Assembly (NCBI GenBank): GCA_026214975.1
Contig: JAOBSW010000861.1
Location: forward strand, 142,955 to 206,954
Length of the DNA: 64,000 nt
Source: Gentiana macrophylla
Lineage: Eukaryota; Streptophyta; Magnoliopsida; Gentianales; Gentianaceae
Reading direction: 5' to 3'
A model generated the notes under the pieces. It had not been told where the DNA came from and made no database searches. It was given only the letters and a program-made list of their open reading frames with translations. A program made the position numbers and the translations under genes. The number at the start of each line of letters is the position of its first letter. The first letter of the stretch is position 1. Below, in pieces: positions 12,042-23,234 of the stretch.

Positions 12042-13694
12042 GGATCCTTACTGGCTAGGAGGCCTTTTCAAGGCTTGCTACGTCTTCGGCCAACAAGGTG
12101 AAGTTGAAGAGGAAGATTGCCGACCTGGAGAAGACGGCTTCCTATCGTCGGCAAAAACTCAAGGACGTCTGCCCCATTGTTAGTAAAGAGTTATTAAGAG
12201 ATATCCGAGAGTCTTGCATCACCAAGGACGTCAAGGACATTTTCACTGAGCTGATCATCGCTGATCAGTTAACAGATTTTGGGCATGACCCTTACGTGGC
12301 CCTTAGTGATGAGGAGAGGGATGTTCATAGGACTTCTCTTCTTCTTTCCCTTTATGTTTTACTTATGCTTGTATTTTTCTCTATTTTTTGTCTAACCGTA
12401 TTTTTGGTTGTTGCAGTGGCAGACTTTGCTACATTATTGGCTGTATCGGTGATGATGAGGCTGAGGATAGTCAGACCGAACAGAGCCATGATACTGAGAG
12501 GACTGCAATTGTCGATCCTCCTTTAGCCCGATCTGAGCACTACCACACGAATCTTGTTGGGGTCAGATCTTGTCTGGTCACCACGATGATCTGATGGTCC
12601 CGCTTGACTCTGTTCGAAAGGACACTGACAAGGACGGAGCCATGATTTCAATTTCGGATGGGCTAATGGACAATTTTCAAATTATCGGGTGGGCTGTATT
12701 AAGATAATTTGATGAATTAAACCGGACAACGTAAATTTTTTAGTGTATTTTTTTTGTTCGGGTGGGCTTAGGCCCCACCCATTAACTACATAGCTACGTC
12801 CCTAGACACTGACCCGATCACCCTAGATGAAGCTGATCAGGAGTGAGAAGATGGCTAACTCCAAAAGAGGGGTCAAGCTGGTGTTCCTGCGAACCCTCAG
12901 GAGGGAAGGCCCAAGAAAAAGAGCAAATTTGCTACCCTTCCTGATGAGGCTCACGATCAGTCTCATGAAAGAGAAGATGCCGCTACCGAACCGAAGCGGA
13001 TTGCTAGCAAAGTCGGTGGAATGGGCTTTGGTGCCCCGGAATATGTAAGTTCATATTTTCCATGTAAGTTTTGTATTTAAACTTGATAATGTTTCTCATG
13101 TTTCTTTCGCTCGATATCTGAGGAACTGGGTCGCCAGGAAGTTTTTAGAAGATTGGCTAAGTCTTCCACCATCTAGATGAATCTGGAAAATAAGGTTACT
13201 ATCTGAGTGTAGATCGGGAAAGGCTTAAGGGCTCTGTAGAATCCAAAGATGAAGAGGTAGAGTCTCTCAAGGAGCACCTCAGGGCTCAGAAGGCTGAGCG
13301 AAAAGCTAGAGAAGACAAGTATGCTACCAGTCTTCAAGCCACAGACGACCGCCTTTCCCAGAGAAAAGTCGAGTTGAAGCGAGTCGTGGCGAAGCTCTGC
13401 ACTGAGAACAACAAGCTAGAAGCTGATGTTCCAGGTCAGATTATTGGAGCCATCTAGGAATGCAAGGCTTCAAATGAGTTTGTTGACCATGCTGTGGATA
13501 GCCTGGCCAGCCACACTTTCAATACGCCTGGCATGGGTGCAATTTGTGACAAGCGTCTGAAAGAGTTCAAAGAAGGGGTGGACATTGTGTCCAAATACTC
13601 TCGTTGAGTGCGACCTCTCGTCAAATGGCTATTGGGTGAGCCTTCTATTTCATTTGTCGCTTCAACTCCTCCTTCTTCGAGCAACAAATTCTAG
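12042..13694 (+). pseudogene. Antisense ORF (putative plant transposon protein), intron-containing, decayed
   Basis: The ORF runs opposite to the host element, beside its 3' LTR. The first coding block encodes RLATSSANKVKLKRKIADLE followed by a charged segment (12071-12330). After a likely intron (acceptor TTGTTGCAG near 12417; donor decayed) comes an acidic block, GDDEAEDSQTEQSHD. A hAT MITE (12629-12804) is inserted next. Then GRPKKKSKFATLPDEAHDQS and VGGMGFGAPEY run to a clean donor GTAAGT at 13045, with a likely acceptor at 13122. The last block is a coiled coil (SVESKDEEVESLKEHLRAQK onward, about 13220-13430) ending with ...VKWLLGEPSISF and TAG at 13692. In-frame stops at 13177, 13456 and 13606 show decay. 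A basic patch, the VGGxGFGAPEY-like motif and a C-terminal coiled coil are typical of antisense/extra ORFs of Tat-lineage retrotransposons. Function unknown. Confidence 0.55.
12629..12804. mobile_element. hAT MITE with perfect 8-bp duplication
   Basis: The element is 176 bp, starting CAAGGACGGAGCC and ending GCTACGTCCCTA, flanked on both sides by GACACTGA (12621-12628 and 12805-12812). It carries the GGGTGGGCTTAGGCCCCACCC segment common to this hAT MITE type. It is inserted in an exon of the antisense ORF, so it post-dates loss of constraint on that ORF, or contributed to it. Confidence 0.85.
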
Positions 13695-14896
13695 CTCGGA
13701 TGCATAGATCAAGTTGCTTGTGGACTTGCTTTTCTTTCGTTGATTTTGCTCTAAAGAATTGTAACTTCCGTAGAATTATTTATAGTACATGCAGAGTTTT
13801 CTACCAAGTGTTTTTGCATTGGCTTTACTTCCAGTACATATTTTAAGCGCTCAACACTTTCATGTGTCTTGGGATTTAGTGAGTTTTACGTCTGTAAGCT
13901 TGCTGAGTCCATCCTGCGGAACTCAATTTGTCTATCCTACAGACTTAGAAAGTTTGTTTTTTGTACCGAGTATGACCTGCAGAGCTCAACGCTTAAATCT
14001 ATTGTTGAGTTTGTCTTGTGAATCTCAGTTTGACCGTCATGCGGACTTAATGATTTTAGGCTGAGTCCGACCTGCGGAGCTCAGCTCAATGAGCTTGGCC
14101 TGCAAAATTTGTTGAGTCCGACCTGTGGAACTCGAGCTTTCGAGTCTGACTTACAGACTTTGGAGAAAAGTTTCAAAATTGTATCGTGTACAATGTTTTT
14201 CTAATCTATGCAAATTTTTGTAAGTTCTCTTGCCTTAATTTTATTTTCAGCACTTACCTGAAATACTTTGATCCGCGGTGGGGTGTCTTGAGCCCCAGTA
14301 TGCCATGCATTAATTTATAGGTTTTTGGATGGTATAATTAGTAGCAAGTGTAGATTTTTTTCCTCTTAAAATTTACCTACAGGGCTCTGCAATTCGATGT
14401 CTTCTCTGCAAACTTAGGAAGTTTGGATGTTGCAGAGCTCTCACTTATGTCTGTCATACAAACTTAATTTTTTGAGTCTGACCTGCAGACTTAATTCTTT
14501 TTCTTGAGTCTATCAGGCAGACTTATTTTTTGAGTCTGACCTGCAAACTTAATTTTTTGTTGAGTCCATCCTATGGTGCTCAGTTGTCCGTCGTGCAGAC
14601 TTAATGAATCGGCTGAGTCTGACCTGCGGAGCTCAGTTCATCTGTCCTGCAGGCTTAAATATTGTATCTTAAAGCCGTTACGTATTATACACAATAAAGA
14701 AGAGAAACATAATATTGAAATAATACTGGTAAATTGAAATAATTTATTGAATTCTGGAACCTGTTCGTCTTACGGGGATTGTTTGCATGCCAGCTTTGTG
14801 GAATGGTCCTGCCATTTGAATCTGCCGGTTGATATGCACCCTTGCCTTGCTCTTTAAGAGCTTTATAGGGGTGTCTTGCAGACCTCGGGTTGTCTG
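13695..14896. repeat. Irregular GAGTCC-ACCTGCGG-GCTCAG repeats
   Basis: Downstream of the antisense ORF, variants of GAGTCCGACCTGCGGAGCTC alternate with TCCGTC.TGC.GACTTA from about 13890 to 14660, with variable spacing. They share their core with the regular 56-bp array that follows, and with the LTR (CCGACCTGCGG). This looks like an older, diverged part of the same amplified sequence. No coding potential. Confidence 0.6.
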
Positions 14897-15404
14897 ACTT
14901 AGATAAAATTACACTGGTTCGAACTGCGGATCTCAGCGCGTCCGTCATACGGACTTAGATAAAATTACACTAGTCCTTCTTGCGGATCTCAGAACGTCCG
15001 TCTTGCAGACTTAGATAAAATTACACTGGTCCATCCTGCGGATCTCAGTGCATCCGTCTTGCGGACTTAGATAAAATTACATTGGTCCGACCTGCGGATC
15101 TCAGTGCGTCCGTCCTGTGGACTTAGATAAAATTACACTGGTCCGACCTGCGGATCTCAGCGCGTCCGTCCCGTGGACTTAGATAAAATTACACTGGTCC
15201 GACCTATGGATCTCAGCGCGTCCGTCCTGCGGACTTAGAAAAAATTACACTAGTCAGACCTGTGGATCTCAGCACGTCCGTCCTGCGGACTTAGATAAAA
15301 TTACATTGGTCCATTCTGCGGATCTCAGCGCGTCCGTCCTATGGACTTAGATAAAATTACACTGGTCCGTCCCGCGGATCTCAGTGCGTCCGTCTTGTGG
15401 ACTT
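14897..15404. repeat. 56-bp tandem array, 9 units
   Basis: Units start CTTAGATAAAATTACACTGG and continue through TCCGACCTGCGGATCTCAGC to GCGTCCGTCCTGCGGA. Unit starts are at 14897, 14954, 15010, 15066, 15122, 15178, 15234, 15290 and 15346, with the next CTTA at 15402: a period of exactly 56 bp after the first unit (57). Units differ by a few substitutions. In the element's own (reverse) orientation the array lies between the primer site and the antisense ORF, in the untranslated interior. Confidence 0.95.
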
Positions 15405-15611
15405 AATTAGTTTGCCTTAGCCAACGCGTTGATTGTGAAGTCTTATTGTAATCCGATCTGCGTTTCTAAGAAGTTTGGCTTTGAGCCATATTATAGAACA
15501 TGCAATAAACATATAATTACAATAAATTTGACAATTAAAAAGAAAAAAACAAAAATAAAGATGTCGACGAACGTCTAAATTATCACGGTGTAAATAGCAG
15601 ATTCTGGGCGT

Positions 15612-15791
15612 ACCTGGAGAGCTCATATCTGGAGATCTCATACTTGGAGAGCTTGAGAGCTCATACGGGGTGAGCTCATGCTGTGTGAGCTCATTCTAGG
15701 TGAGCTCATTATGGCCAAGCTCATTCTGGGCGAGCTTATTCTGGGTGAGCTTATTCAGGCCGAGCTCATTCTGGACGAGCTCATTCTGGCC
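15612..15791. repeat. 15-bp tandem array (GAGCTCATTCTGGGC)
   Basis: Nine consecutive 15-bp units run from 15657 to 15791, preceded by less regular ones from about 15617. Because 15 is divisible by 3, the forward strand reads as a pentapeptide repeat (ELILG, ELIQA, ELILD, ELILA). The frame closes shortly afterwards (ELEDDLNGDLAIWMMILEI, stop) and has no start codon or known domain, so a protein is not supported. Confidence 0.9.
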
Positions 15792-16399
15792 GAACTGGAA
15801 GATGATCTTAATGGAGACCTAGCGATTTGGATGATGATCTTGGAGATCTAGAAATCTGGATGAAGATCTTGATTAATGCCGATCAGAAAACAAAAAATAG
15901 GCGGTTTTGACAGTAAGCGCTTGATCCTATATGGTAGAAAAGCAATAGGTCAAGAGATCGAACCCTGGTTCGACATTATTTAAAAAAGAGGTAAAAATAT
16001 GGAAGAAATTTCGCAACTTCTTTTGGTGTTACAGCAGCATCTTTCCGGCAACGATTCGGCATCGAAACAGACTCCGATCGTCCACGAGATTTGGAGGGAT
16101 TGTTAGTGCCTCATTCTTCTTGAATCGAACGGTGGAATTCTTGTTTCAACGGTTCAATTTTCGGAAATAAGCCACCGACTGATCGTTGCATATCGAAACG
16201 GACTCCGATCGGCATGGGATTTGGAGGTCTTGGTTGTACCTCCTTATTCTTCAATCTGAACGGTGGAATTCTAGTTTCAAAGGTTCAATTTTTAGCAATA
16301 TGCCTCCAACCTGACTGTTGCGTTTTCTGCAGCAGCCTTATGACGTGTTCTTGCCATTAACTTGATCATGAACAACCTTGATCCATTACCGATAGAAGG
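15792..16399. other. Non-coding leader of the Tat-like element
   Basis: No ORF is recognisable. Two related segments of about 115 bp occur at about 16040-16160 and 16185-16310; both contain CGAAACAGACTCCGATCG/CGAAACGGACTCCGATCG, GATTTGGAGG and CGGTGGAATTCT.GTTTCAA. This is a diverged direct repeat of unknown role. Confidence 0.5.
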
Positions 16400-16417
16400 C
16401 CCTCCTTCTAGCGCCAG
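16400..16417 (-). other. Primer-type site of the Tat-like element
   Basis: The reverse strand reads TGGCGCTAGAAGGAGGGC starting two bases from the LTR end. A site beginning TGG next to a TG...CA LTR is expected for a tRNA-primed retrotransposon. I do not assign the tRNA. It fixes the element's orientation as reverse. Confidence 0.55.
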
Positions 16418-16418
16418 T

Positions 16419-18785
16419 TGACGAATCGAAATCCGTCCGGGGACAAAATCTGGGCCATTTAATATAAAGGTAATTTAATTAAGGATGTAAAATGATCGCG
16501 TGTAAGTCGCTTAATACTAACAAGAGGACTAGGTCAATTATAGTATAGCAAGGGCGAGTCAATGTTGATCTCACAGAGACTATTATTTAATTAATTTAAA
16601 TATGACCACAATTTATAGGTCAACCGGATATGGGTGGTCATTGACCAACATAAATAAACAGTAATAAAAGAGATGCAAATAAACCAATAGTCAATCATAT
16701 ATTGAAAAGGCATTAATCAAACTATTCTTAACTAATCTCCCTTAATCCTTATATCGATCCATATGTGTAATTAAGCTACGGGTGCAATCTCTAACCCTAT
16801 CTACTTCCACTTTGTAAAGACAAGAGACAATCTATATGCAACTAACCTCCTTCGTCGGTTGTATTAGTTCATACGCAATAAGTTTTAGAGATGCCGGTTC
16901 AAGACCGAAAACCTCCTAAAGCAGCTATCGACTATGAATAGCACGTTCCTATGGATCCATCTAGACTATATCATAATTAACACTTCACTAACAGCCCTTA
17001 ATGTTAATTTACGATGTACAAATATTAGATTGGCCAGACCTAATGAATCGTTTTAATTATTCATGTCGATCAACGTAACTGACCCCGAACCACAGAATTA
17101 GGATTTACTAGGTGTCTCGATTAGTCGATAAAGACCGTCACTAAATCGAGAGAACGCAACCCATGATTCTGCGTTTAATGTTAATGAATCGAATAATAAA
17201 GATTAAGGTTAGTTCAATTAATTCATAGTTGATTACATGCAAGCATAGTCTAGATCTATCACAAGAACAATCATGAATCTAGGATAAGAAATAAAATATT
17301 GGAATAGATCTTACCTATAACGAAGAACAGATCCACTCCTCAATTCTCTCTCTCCGGTGATTCGAATCGATACATGATGATCGTAAACCAAGCACAATTC
17401 AATAATGAAAGACTCATTATTTATTTTCAAGAATAATAGAAGAAAATAAAAGAAGACTATATTCACCAAAAAAACTACATTGTATCTAATAGATCTTGGA
17501 ATGAATAAAAGAAAAGATTATGAATGATAGAATTGATGATTACAATTTCGCAGCTCTGATGGCTTTATATAGGTGTATAAACCGAATTAGGGGTAAACCC
17601 AATCCGTGGAGGACAAGAAAACGTATTTCTGGAAGATTCTGGGCTCAATTAATCGGGGGCTACTATCGATTAATCGAGGGTAATTTTGAACTTTTTCTTG
17701 ACCTAGCTCCGGTATTTGGACTATAACTTGACCGACGTAACTCCAATTTGGGTAATTCAAAGTGTGATGGAATCCTCGTTTCAAGCCCTACAAGTTTTAT
17801 GTAGAAGTCTAAGCCCAATTCGTCTTATAAGGCTTTGGAAACGGTGTTGCAAGATCACCAATAGATTCTCGGGTCCAATCTCTGCTCGAAACACTTCAAC
17901 CTTTAGCTCCGTTCACTTTTTTATCGATTGACTCTCACATTCAGCCCGAATGATGCTCCATACACTCGTTCATCTATCAATAAAACCATAGCACACATAG
18001 TGGCTACTATTTCTAGCAAATAACACATAAAATACACGGTTAATACGCATAATACCAACTTAGTCACCCCGGACGTGGCTTAATCACATTTAGCTAATTA
18101 ACCCATTATTTCATACATATTATCCCCATTGAGAACACAAATCCAGGAAAAATTGATAGTAAAATATGATACCAAGTTGACTGTCATCATAAAACAAGAG
18201 AGTATCAACGAGGAAGGATTTTTGGGGATGATTTAGACTGAGCCTGAGATTTTCTCCAGGTTGCCTACGTATCCAAAGTATGAATTGGAATAATGTCTCC
18301 GTAGTTTCTTAGGATTGTTTATGTAGATATGGCTTATGCCCTGGGCTTGAATGGGTCGGGTCCTAACTGGACTCTAATTTCGTGTTCCTTTAAGGAAAGG
18401 ATAATCACGGTTCAATCCCCTTAATTTAAGAGATAATCTCGGTATTCAAATATTGAGATTAATGATAAAGATCATAGTCTTAATAGTTTTGATTCTTTCC
18501 ATAATTATTATCACAAGCATGTGTTGTCATCATACGCTCTAACCGACCTGCGGCGAGCAGCCGAGGCCAAGGTGACCGAGCTGGCCTGGTCAACCTCTCA
18601 CTTCGGTCCTGACCGACCTACGGTGGACTGAGGATCAACCTGCTCATTTCCCCCCCTATAGGGAGGAGGTCGGCCCTTAGGCCTATAGTGGGACTCATAG
18701 TCTACAATGTTAGGGTCTTGGCCCTATTATTATTATTCGAGTATTGTGTGCATGACACGTGAAGTAGTGAAATCCGGTATCGTCA
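16419..18785 (-). repeat. 5' LTR of the Tat-like element, split by a solo LTR
   Basis: Without the nested 1,697-bp solo LTR and its duplication, about 665 bp remain; the left LTR without its ATT expansion is about the same. It begins TGACGAATCGAAATCC and ends GAAATCCGGTATCGTCA. The equivalent of the insertion point in the left LTR (GGATGAAAAACAAGAG near 10943) is uninterrupted. Confidence 0.7.
16493..18189 (-). mobile_element. Solo gypsy LTR with perfect 5-bp duplication
   Basis: The 1,697-bp unit starts TGATCGCGTGTAAG and ends ACTGTCATCA. It is flanked by TAAAA on both sides (16488-16492 and 18190-18194). The motif GAGTCAATGTTGATCTCACAG near its left end, read on the reverse strand, is the CTGTGxGATCxAC mark near the 3' end of gypsy LTRs. 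A reverse-strand TATATAAA occurs near 17565. No interior or second LTR is present, so it is a product of LTR-LTR recombination. The open frames inside (17520-17931) overlap on both strands and are not genes. Confidence 0.85.
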
Positions 18786-18790
18786 AAATG

Positions 18791-20195
18791 CGAAAGAAAC
18801 AACAGTGTTAACTTTACCAACATCCTACAAAGAGACCTATCCTAGGGGAAGATCACCTTGTAAAACCATTCAAGACATAACAAGCGCAACTTACTACTCT
18901 CTTAGCCCAAACTCTAAGTCAAAGAGGTGAGGATTCCTTTTAGGTTATTGTGTATGATATTTACTCGGATATGACATTATCAATTTGTATAGCCCAAACG
19001 AAAAGGAATTTGAGCATGATCCAAAGGGAAAATATTTAGATACTGTAGTTTCTCGGGTGATATAAAAATATTAAAATTTTTGAATGAGAGGAGTTGGTCA
19101 AAAACAATTATTTCTCGCAGAATGCACAAGTCGTCGAATTTTAAGATTGGTAACAACGACTTAAATTGCATATTGTGGTCAAGCGAAAAGGAACTTTAAC
19201 TTTATTCCAAAAGGAAAGTTGTAGGTGAAAGTGTTTTCTGCATCATATCGAAAATTCAGGTCATATGAAGGTGTTTAACATGTTCATAACAAAAGAAGAA
19301 GTGGAAGTGTTCTTTGCAGATTTTACGGAGAGAGTGTCCGGCATTAACATGAATTTTCCGAACAATCCATAATGATTATCAAGTTGATGTAAAATATGAA
19401 TTGTAGAAAAACAGTGGTATATCTTTACGAAAATTTTCAGCTTTTTTTTGGAGCAGGAAAAGGCTTTTTTACATTAAAGGAAAACACGTAAACAAAGCAT
19501 TCACTCGTGTTGGATAGAGCCAACCACGAGGATGATAAACTATGTGCCAAAGGAAGAAACCTTTAACACTAATTCTTTGAAACAAGTGAGAAGCACTTGT
19601 AAAGGATAGAATTGCATATGGAGTTCGTGTGGAACCCATCTCGAGCAAAGCAAGGTCAAAGAATTTTGGTAAACAAAAACCCAGGAATGGTGAAAATAAG
19701 AAGTGAAGGATTTGTGGAGTTGAGTCATATATCATTCTCTACAATGTTAGGCCAAGCCAAAAGTAGGATTATATATTCGTGTGTAAAAGGACGTGAAGGG
19801 ATCACAAAGGGAAGTGTAAAGAAAATCCAACCAAGATTACCTCAACTTAAGAATGTTCGCCTAAGACTCAATCTCAAAGATTTACTTAAAGAGGTTTCAC
19901 TTAATCCTATGTGACATATTATGGTTTGGAAACTTCAAAAGAAGAGATGGTTTCTACTAAAGATCCTAGAAGTAACAAACCCGAGGGGATCGTGATAAAA
20001 GATGTGACACGAGAACTCAATTTAACCTTCGTCTAAGAAGACTCCTCACTTGGTCCTAATGAAACCTAACCACGGTTTAAGGATCTAAGCCTTGCGAGGA
20101 TTACCGCCCAGCTCAAGAGAGAGTAGGAAGGTTCTAAAAGGTCCAAAATAATCTTATCTTATACGAAAAGAAGCCTAGGACAGAAAGGACGCTTT
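18791..20195 (-). other. Interior of the reverse gypsy element, right segment; non-coding
   Basis: It directly follows the primer site of the LTR at 20211-22764 and would be the leader and gag area. I see no Gag-like protein on the reverse strand: the longest frames there (19469-19735 and the overlapping 19540-19728) are in different frames and share no motif with Gag. It rejoins the 8956-10872 segment across the Tat-like insertion. Confidence 0.45.
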
Positions 20196-20208
20196 GCCTC
20201 TGATACCA
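20196..20208 (-). other. Primer binding site of the large gypsy element
   Basis: The plus strand reads GCCTCTGATACCA, whose reverse complement TGGTATCAGAGGC matches the initiator-tRNA-Met primer site used by many plant gypsy and copia elements. It lies two bases from the LTR. Confidence 0.75.
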
Positions 20209-20210
20209 AC

Positions 20211-22764
20211 TGTAACGCCCCGCTCTCGGATCATTTGAGCCCTTATCGGAAGGGAAAGCGTTCGGAGCGTATAACATTAAATAAATTTAACCTTATCACG
20301 CAAGCCTCTATGTCGTCGTATCAAAATAAAGCAAACGGAAGCTAAAAGACTCGGGTAAAAATATAAATGCTACTAAGAATAGATACAACCATTCTAAAGA
20401 TAGGTATAGGAACTTGCTACAACGGAATAACTTTACAACGTACGATGTCACAAAAGAAAAATACAACACTTGCCTTACAAGGACCTTAAAGAAAATACAA
20501 CAAGTCTGAAAAATAATTACTACTTAATCTAGTACAACCTCTACAAGGAAAATAAAGTAGAAGCATCTTCAAGGCATCAACGTCATCAGAAGTCGTCATC
20601 TACCCTTGGTCAACCTGTTTGTCTTCTCACCCCACAATGCATACAAAAGAAACATGCAAAGGAGGTAAGTACATAGGTACTTAGAAAGAGTGAGAAGCTA
20701 ATTAATAATTAAATTCTACAGCGAAGAGGTTCTTTTATATTATTAAATTATCTTTATGAGACAGACTCAATTCTAGGGTTCAGTTCATGCTCATCAACAT
20801 GTCGTACTTATTGGTTTCTAGCTTAACTTATCTATGTTACATCCGCATTCAAGGGCACAACGCATTGTGTATATCCGCCATGAGATATACTGTGCAACAT
20901 ATTGGTGGTTCACGACAATAACCACAGGGAAAGCCCGATAGCATACACGTTCGGCAAAGTTCCTCCACTGCCTTTTAGCCGTTTATAGGCCAGCGGTGTT
21001 GTTCGCTTCATCTGAACGCCCACACATCGCGATATAGCCTTTTGCCTATCCAAGAATGGATGGATGTTTAGTCTTTTACTACACAGTTACGTTTATTATT
21101 AATCATTAACTAGCCACCTAAGTGTTTTCAAATAAGCTCCCTCATAACTACTACTCTCTCTTTCCTAGACCACTAGACATGGACAAGTCCTAACAATTAC
21201 ACGGACATTGATGAATACTAATTCATCAAAGCACAAGCCTATCATGCCCTTCCGACGGTCCCGAACTTCAACTCTTGTGACGATTCCGTTCGGTGCCGCA
21301 ACTAAACGCATAAGAAACTCAATCAAGGCTTGTTCAAGTTCATTTAGTGTTATCATGTCAAGAAACCACACTTAAAACTAGACTTGGGACTTAAAACACA
21401 ACTTTTTACGAAAACAGGAGCCAATGCTTTTGCATAAAGCTTAATGCGCACGCATTGAGCTCTCTGCAACGATACAGGAGAGTTGCAGCCAGGGCAATGC
21501 GCACGCATTGCCCATCGAATGCACACGATTCGATCGTAAACAACCCTAACACAATTTTCTGCACTTAAATGATTTCTACACAACTCCAAACAAATCAACA
21601 TCGAAAATACTTAGAAAAACAACATCAAAACATGTTCAAAACATCCTATAGTATATCATAGCATATCAACAACATATAAACATGAATCCTTGCTACAAAC
21701 CAACACCAACACTCAACCTAAACATTGTAAAACGTAATTACTCATTAGGAAGAGACTCTTACCTTAATTGCTAGCAAAACCGAAAGCAATCTTCAAAGAA
21801 AAATGCCAAGCAACTTCTACAACTCTTGATCCTCAAACCCAAAACCAATTTGATCAACACGTAACCCTAAAAATCTTATTTTTCTTGTAAAACCCGAAAT
21901 GCAAAAGTGTGTGAAACGGAGGATTACCTGGATTATTTTCTGTAAAACTATTTTTAGAACAATCTACGCTCCAAGACGATCGTTTTGACTACTCATGACT
22001 GCGAAACATAGCTACAGATTGAAATATATGAATTTTCGAAGGATTGAACTCGACGATTACCAAAAACTAGGGCTAAACTGAAATAGATTTTTGTCCAGAA
22101 GGACAAAATTATCAAAAAATCGGGATAGAATGACACTGTAATTTAATCAGGACAAAAGTAACAATTATGAAGTAACAAATATGAAGTAACAAATGTGGAA
22201 TAAAGTAAATATGAAGTAACATTTGTGAAATACAAAGTAAAACACAAAGTAACATTAACACGTGAAGTAACAATTTTAAAGTAACAATTATGATTTTTGT
22301 CTTTTATAATCATGAAAATGTTACTTTTGTCCTTCCAGACCCATTTATTAATTTTTGTCTCGTGGCCCTTCCCCAAATCTAAAACTTACGAAACAAGGAG
22401 ATGTTGTTTTCCAAAGTTTAAATCTTGTCGCGTTGATTACTTTTCCTCATCGCGACGTCTTGAAACGATGAACGGATTGACTGTACGGTTGAAGACTACG
22501 TTCTCCCTTTTCCTCTGTTCATCCGCCTCTATTTCTTCCCTTTTTGCTGTTCCTCTCTTTTTTTTCTTCAGAAATGCCGTATTTTGTATTTTTATTAGGG
22601 AGGAATTATTTATAGTATAAATAATAATTACTTTCCTTAAAATATTTTCCCATAATCCTTTTATTAAACCATCTTTAATTATTTAAATAGGAAAAATAAT
22701 AATTAGGTCATTGTGCAAATACCCAATTACTAATTTATCCTTTCTGAAAAGTCGGGATGTTACA
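20211..22764 (-). repeat. Ty3/gypsy (Tekay/Del-like) LTR, 2.55 kb, reverse
   Basis: It begins TGTAACGCCCCGCTCTCGG and ends AGTCGGGATGTTACA, so on the reverse strand it reads TGTAACATCCCGAC...GGGGCGTTACA. The TGTAAC...CCC / GGG..GTTACA ends are typical of chromovirus (Tekay/Del) LTRs; the lineage is inferred from these ends only. A TATA-like TTTATACTATAAATA lies on the reverse strand near 22610. The primer site on its left makes it the 5' LTR. The ORFs inside are short and unsupported. Confidence 0.65.
22140..22330. repeat. Degenerate GAAGTAACA repeat
   Basis: Within the LTR, variants of ATGAAGTAACAAATATGAAG recur about ten times in 190 bp. The reverse complement (GTTACTTCA) is the core of another degenerate array at 52970-53335. 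Non-coding. Confidence 0.6.
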
Positions 22765-22823
22765 ACAACATTATTTTGACAACAGAGGATACTGGTTCCT
22801 ATGACATTCTATGTGCTATATAT

Positions 22824-22996
22824 CAGTGACGGATCTAGAAAAAAATCTCAGTGGAGGCACCGGAGTAAATTCGAAAGGCGAGTGGGGGCATCAATAGTGT
22901 TTTTACATTTTTACCTATAAAATCACGTCGATTTTTGGATCTCAGTGGGGGCCATGCACCCCCCCCCCCCTTTTTTTGCTGCTGGGTCCGTCCCTG
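22824..22996. mobile_element. hAT MITE with perfect 8-bp duplication
   Basis: The element is 173 bp, starting CAGTGACGGATCTAG and ending GGGTCCGTCCCTG, flanked by CTATATAT on both sides (22816-22823 and 22997-23004). It has an internal C-run followed by a T-run. It belongs to the same broad type as the MITEs at 12629 and 55351. Confidence 0.85.
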
Positions 22997-22997
22997 C

Positions 22998-23045
<48 letters not shown>

Positions 23046-23052
23046 CGCGCAC
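22998..23052. repeat. (TA/TG/CG)n microsatellite
   Basis: A TA run passes into about 15 TG units and then about 8 CG units (GCGCGCGCGC). It begins inside the 8-bp target duplication of the preceding MITE. Confidence 0.9.
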
Positions 23053-23234
23053 TACATTAATGCCTTGAATTCTATTTAGACTTGCACATATGGAAAAGAT
23101 TTGAGCTTATTTTACGGGTATATACATTACAAGTGTTAAAAGTAGTGTCCGAAAAGACAATGATGTATAATTATAATTTAATAAAAGTATTCTTTTATCA
23201 TTGATACTTGCTTATTGTATTACCCAGTCTCTTA

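Noticed and set aside
12338..12460. Hydrophobic stretch (LLLSLYVLLMLVFFSIFCLT) that could look like a membrane segment
   Set aside because: It is the translation of a pyrimidine-rich putative intron ending in TTGTTGCAG; the coding frame resumes after it.
14897..15404. Regular 56-bp repeats considered as a CRISPR array
   Set aside because: There are no unique spacers: the whole 56 bp repeats. Plant retrotransposon context.
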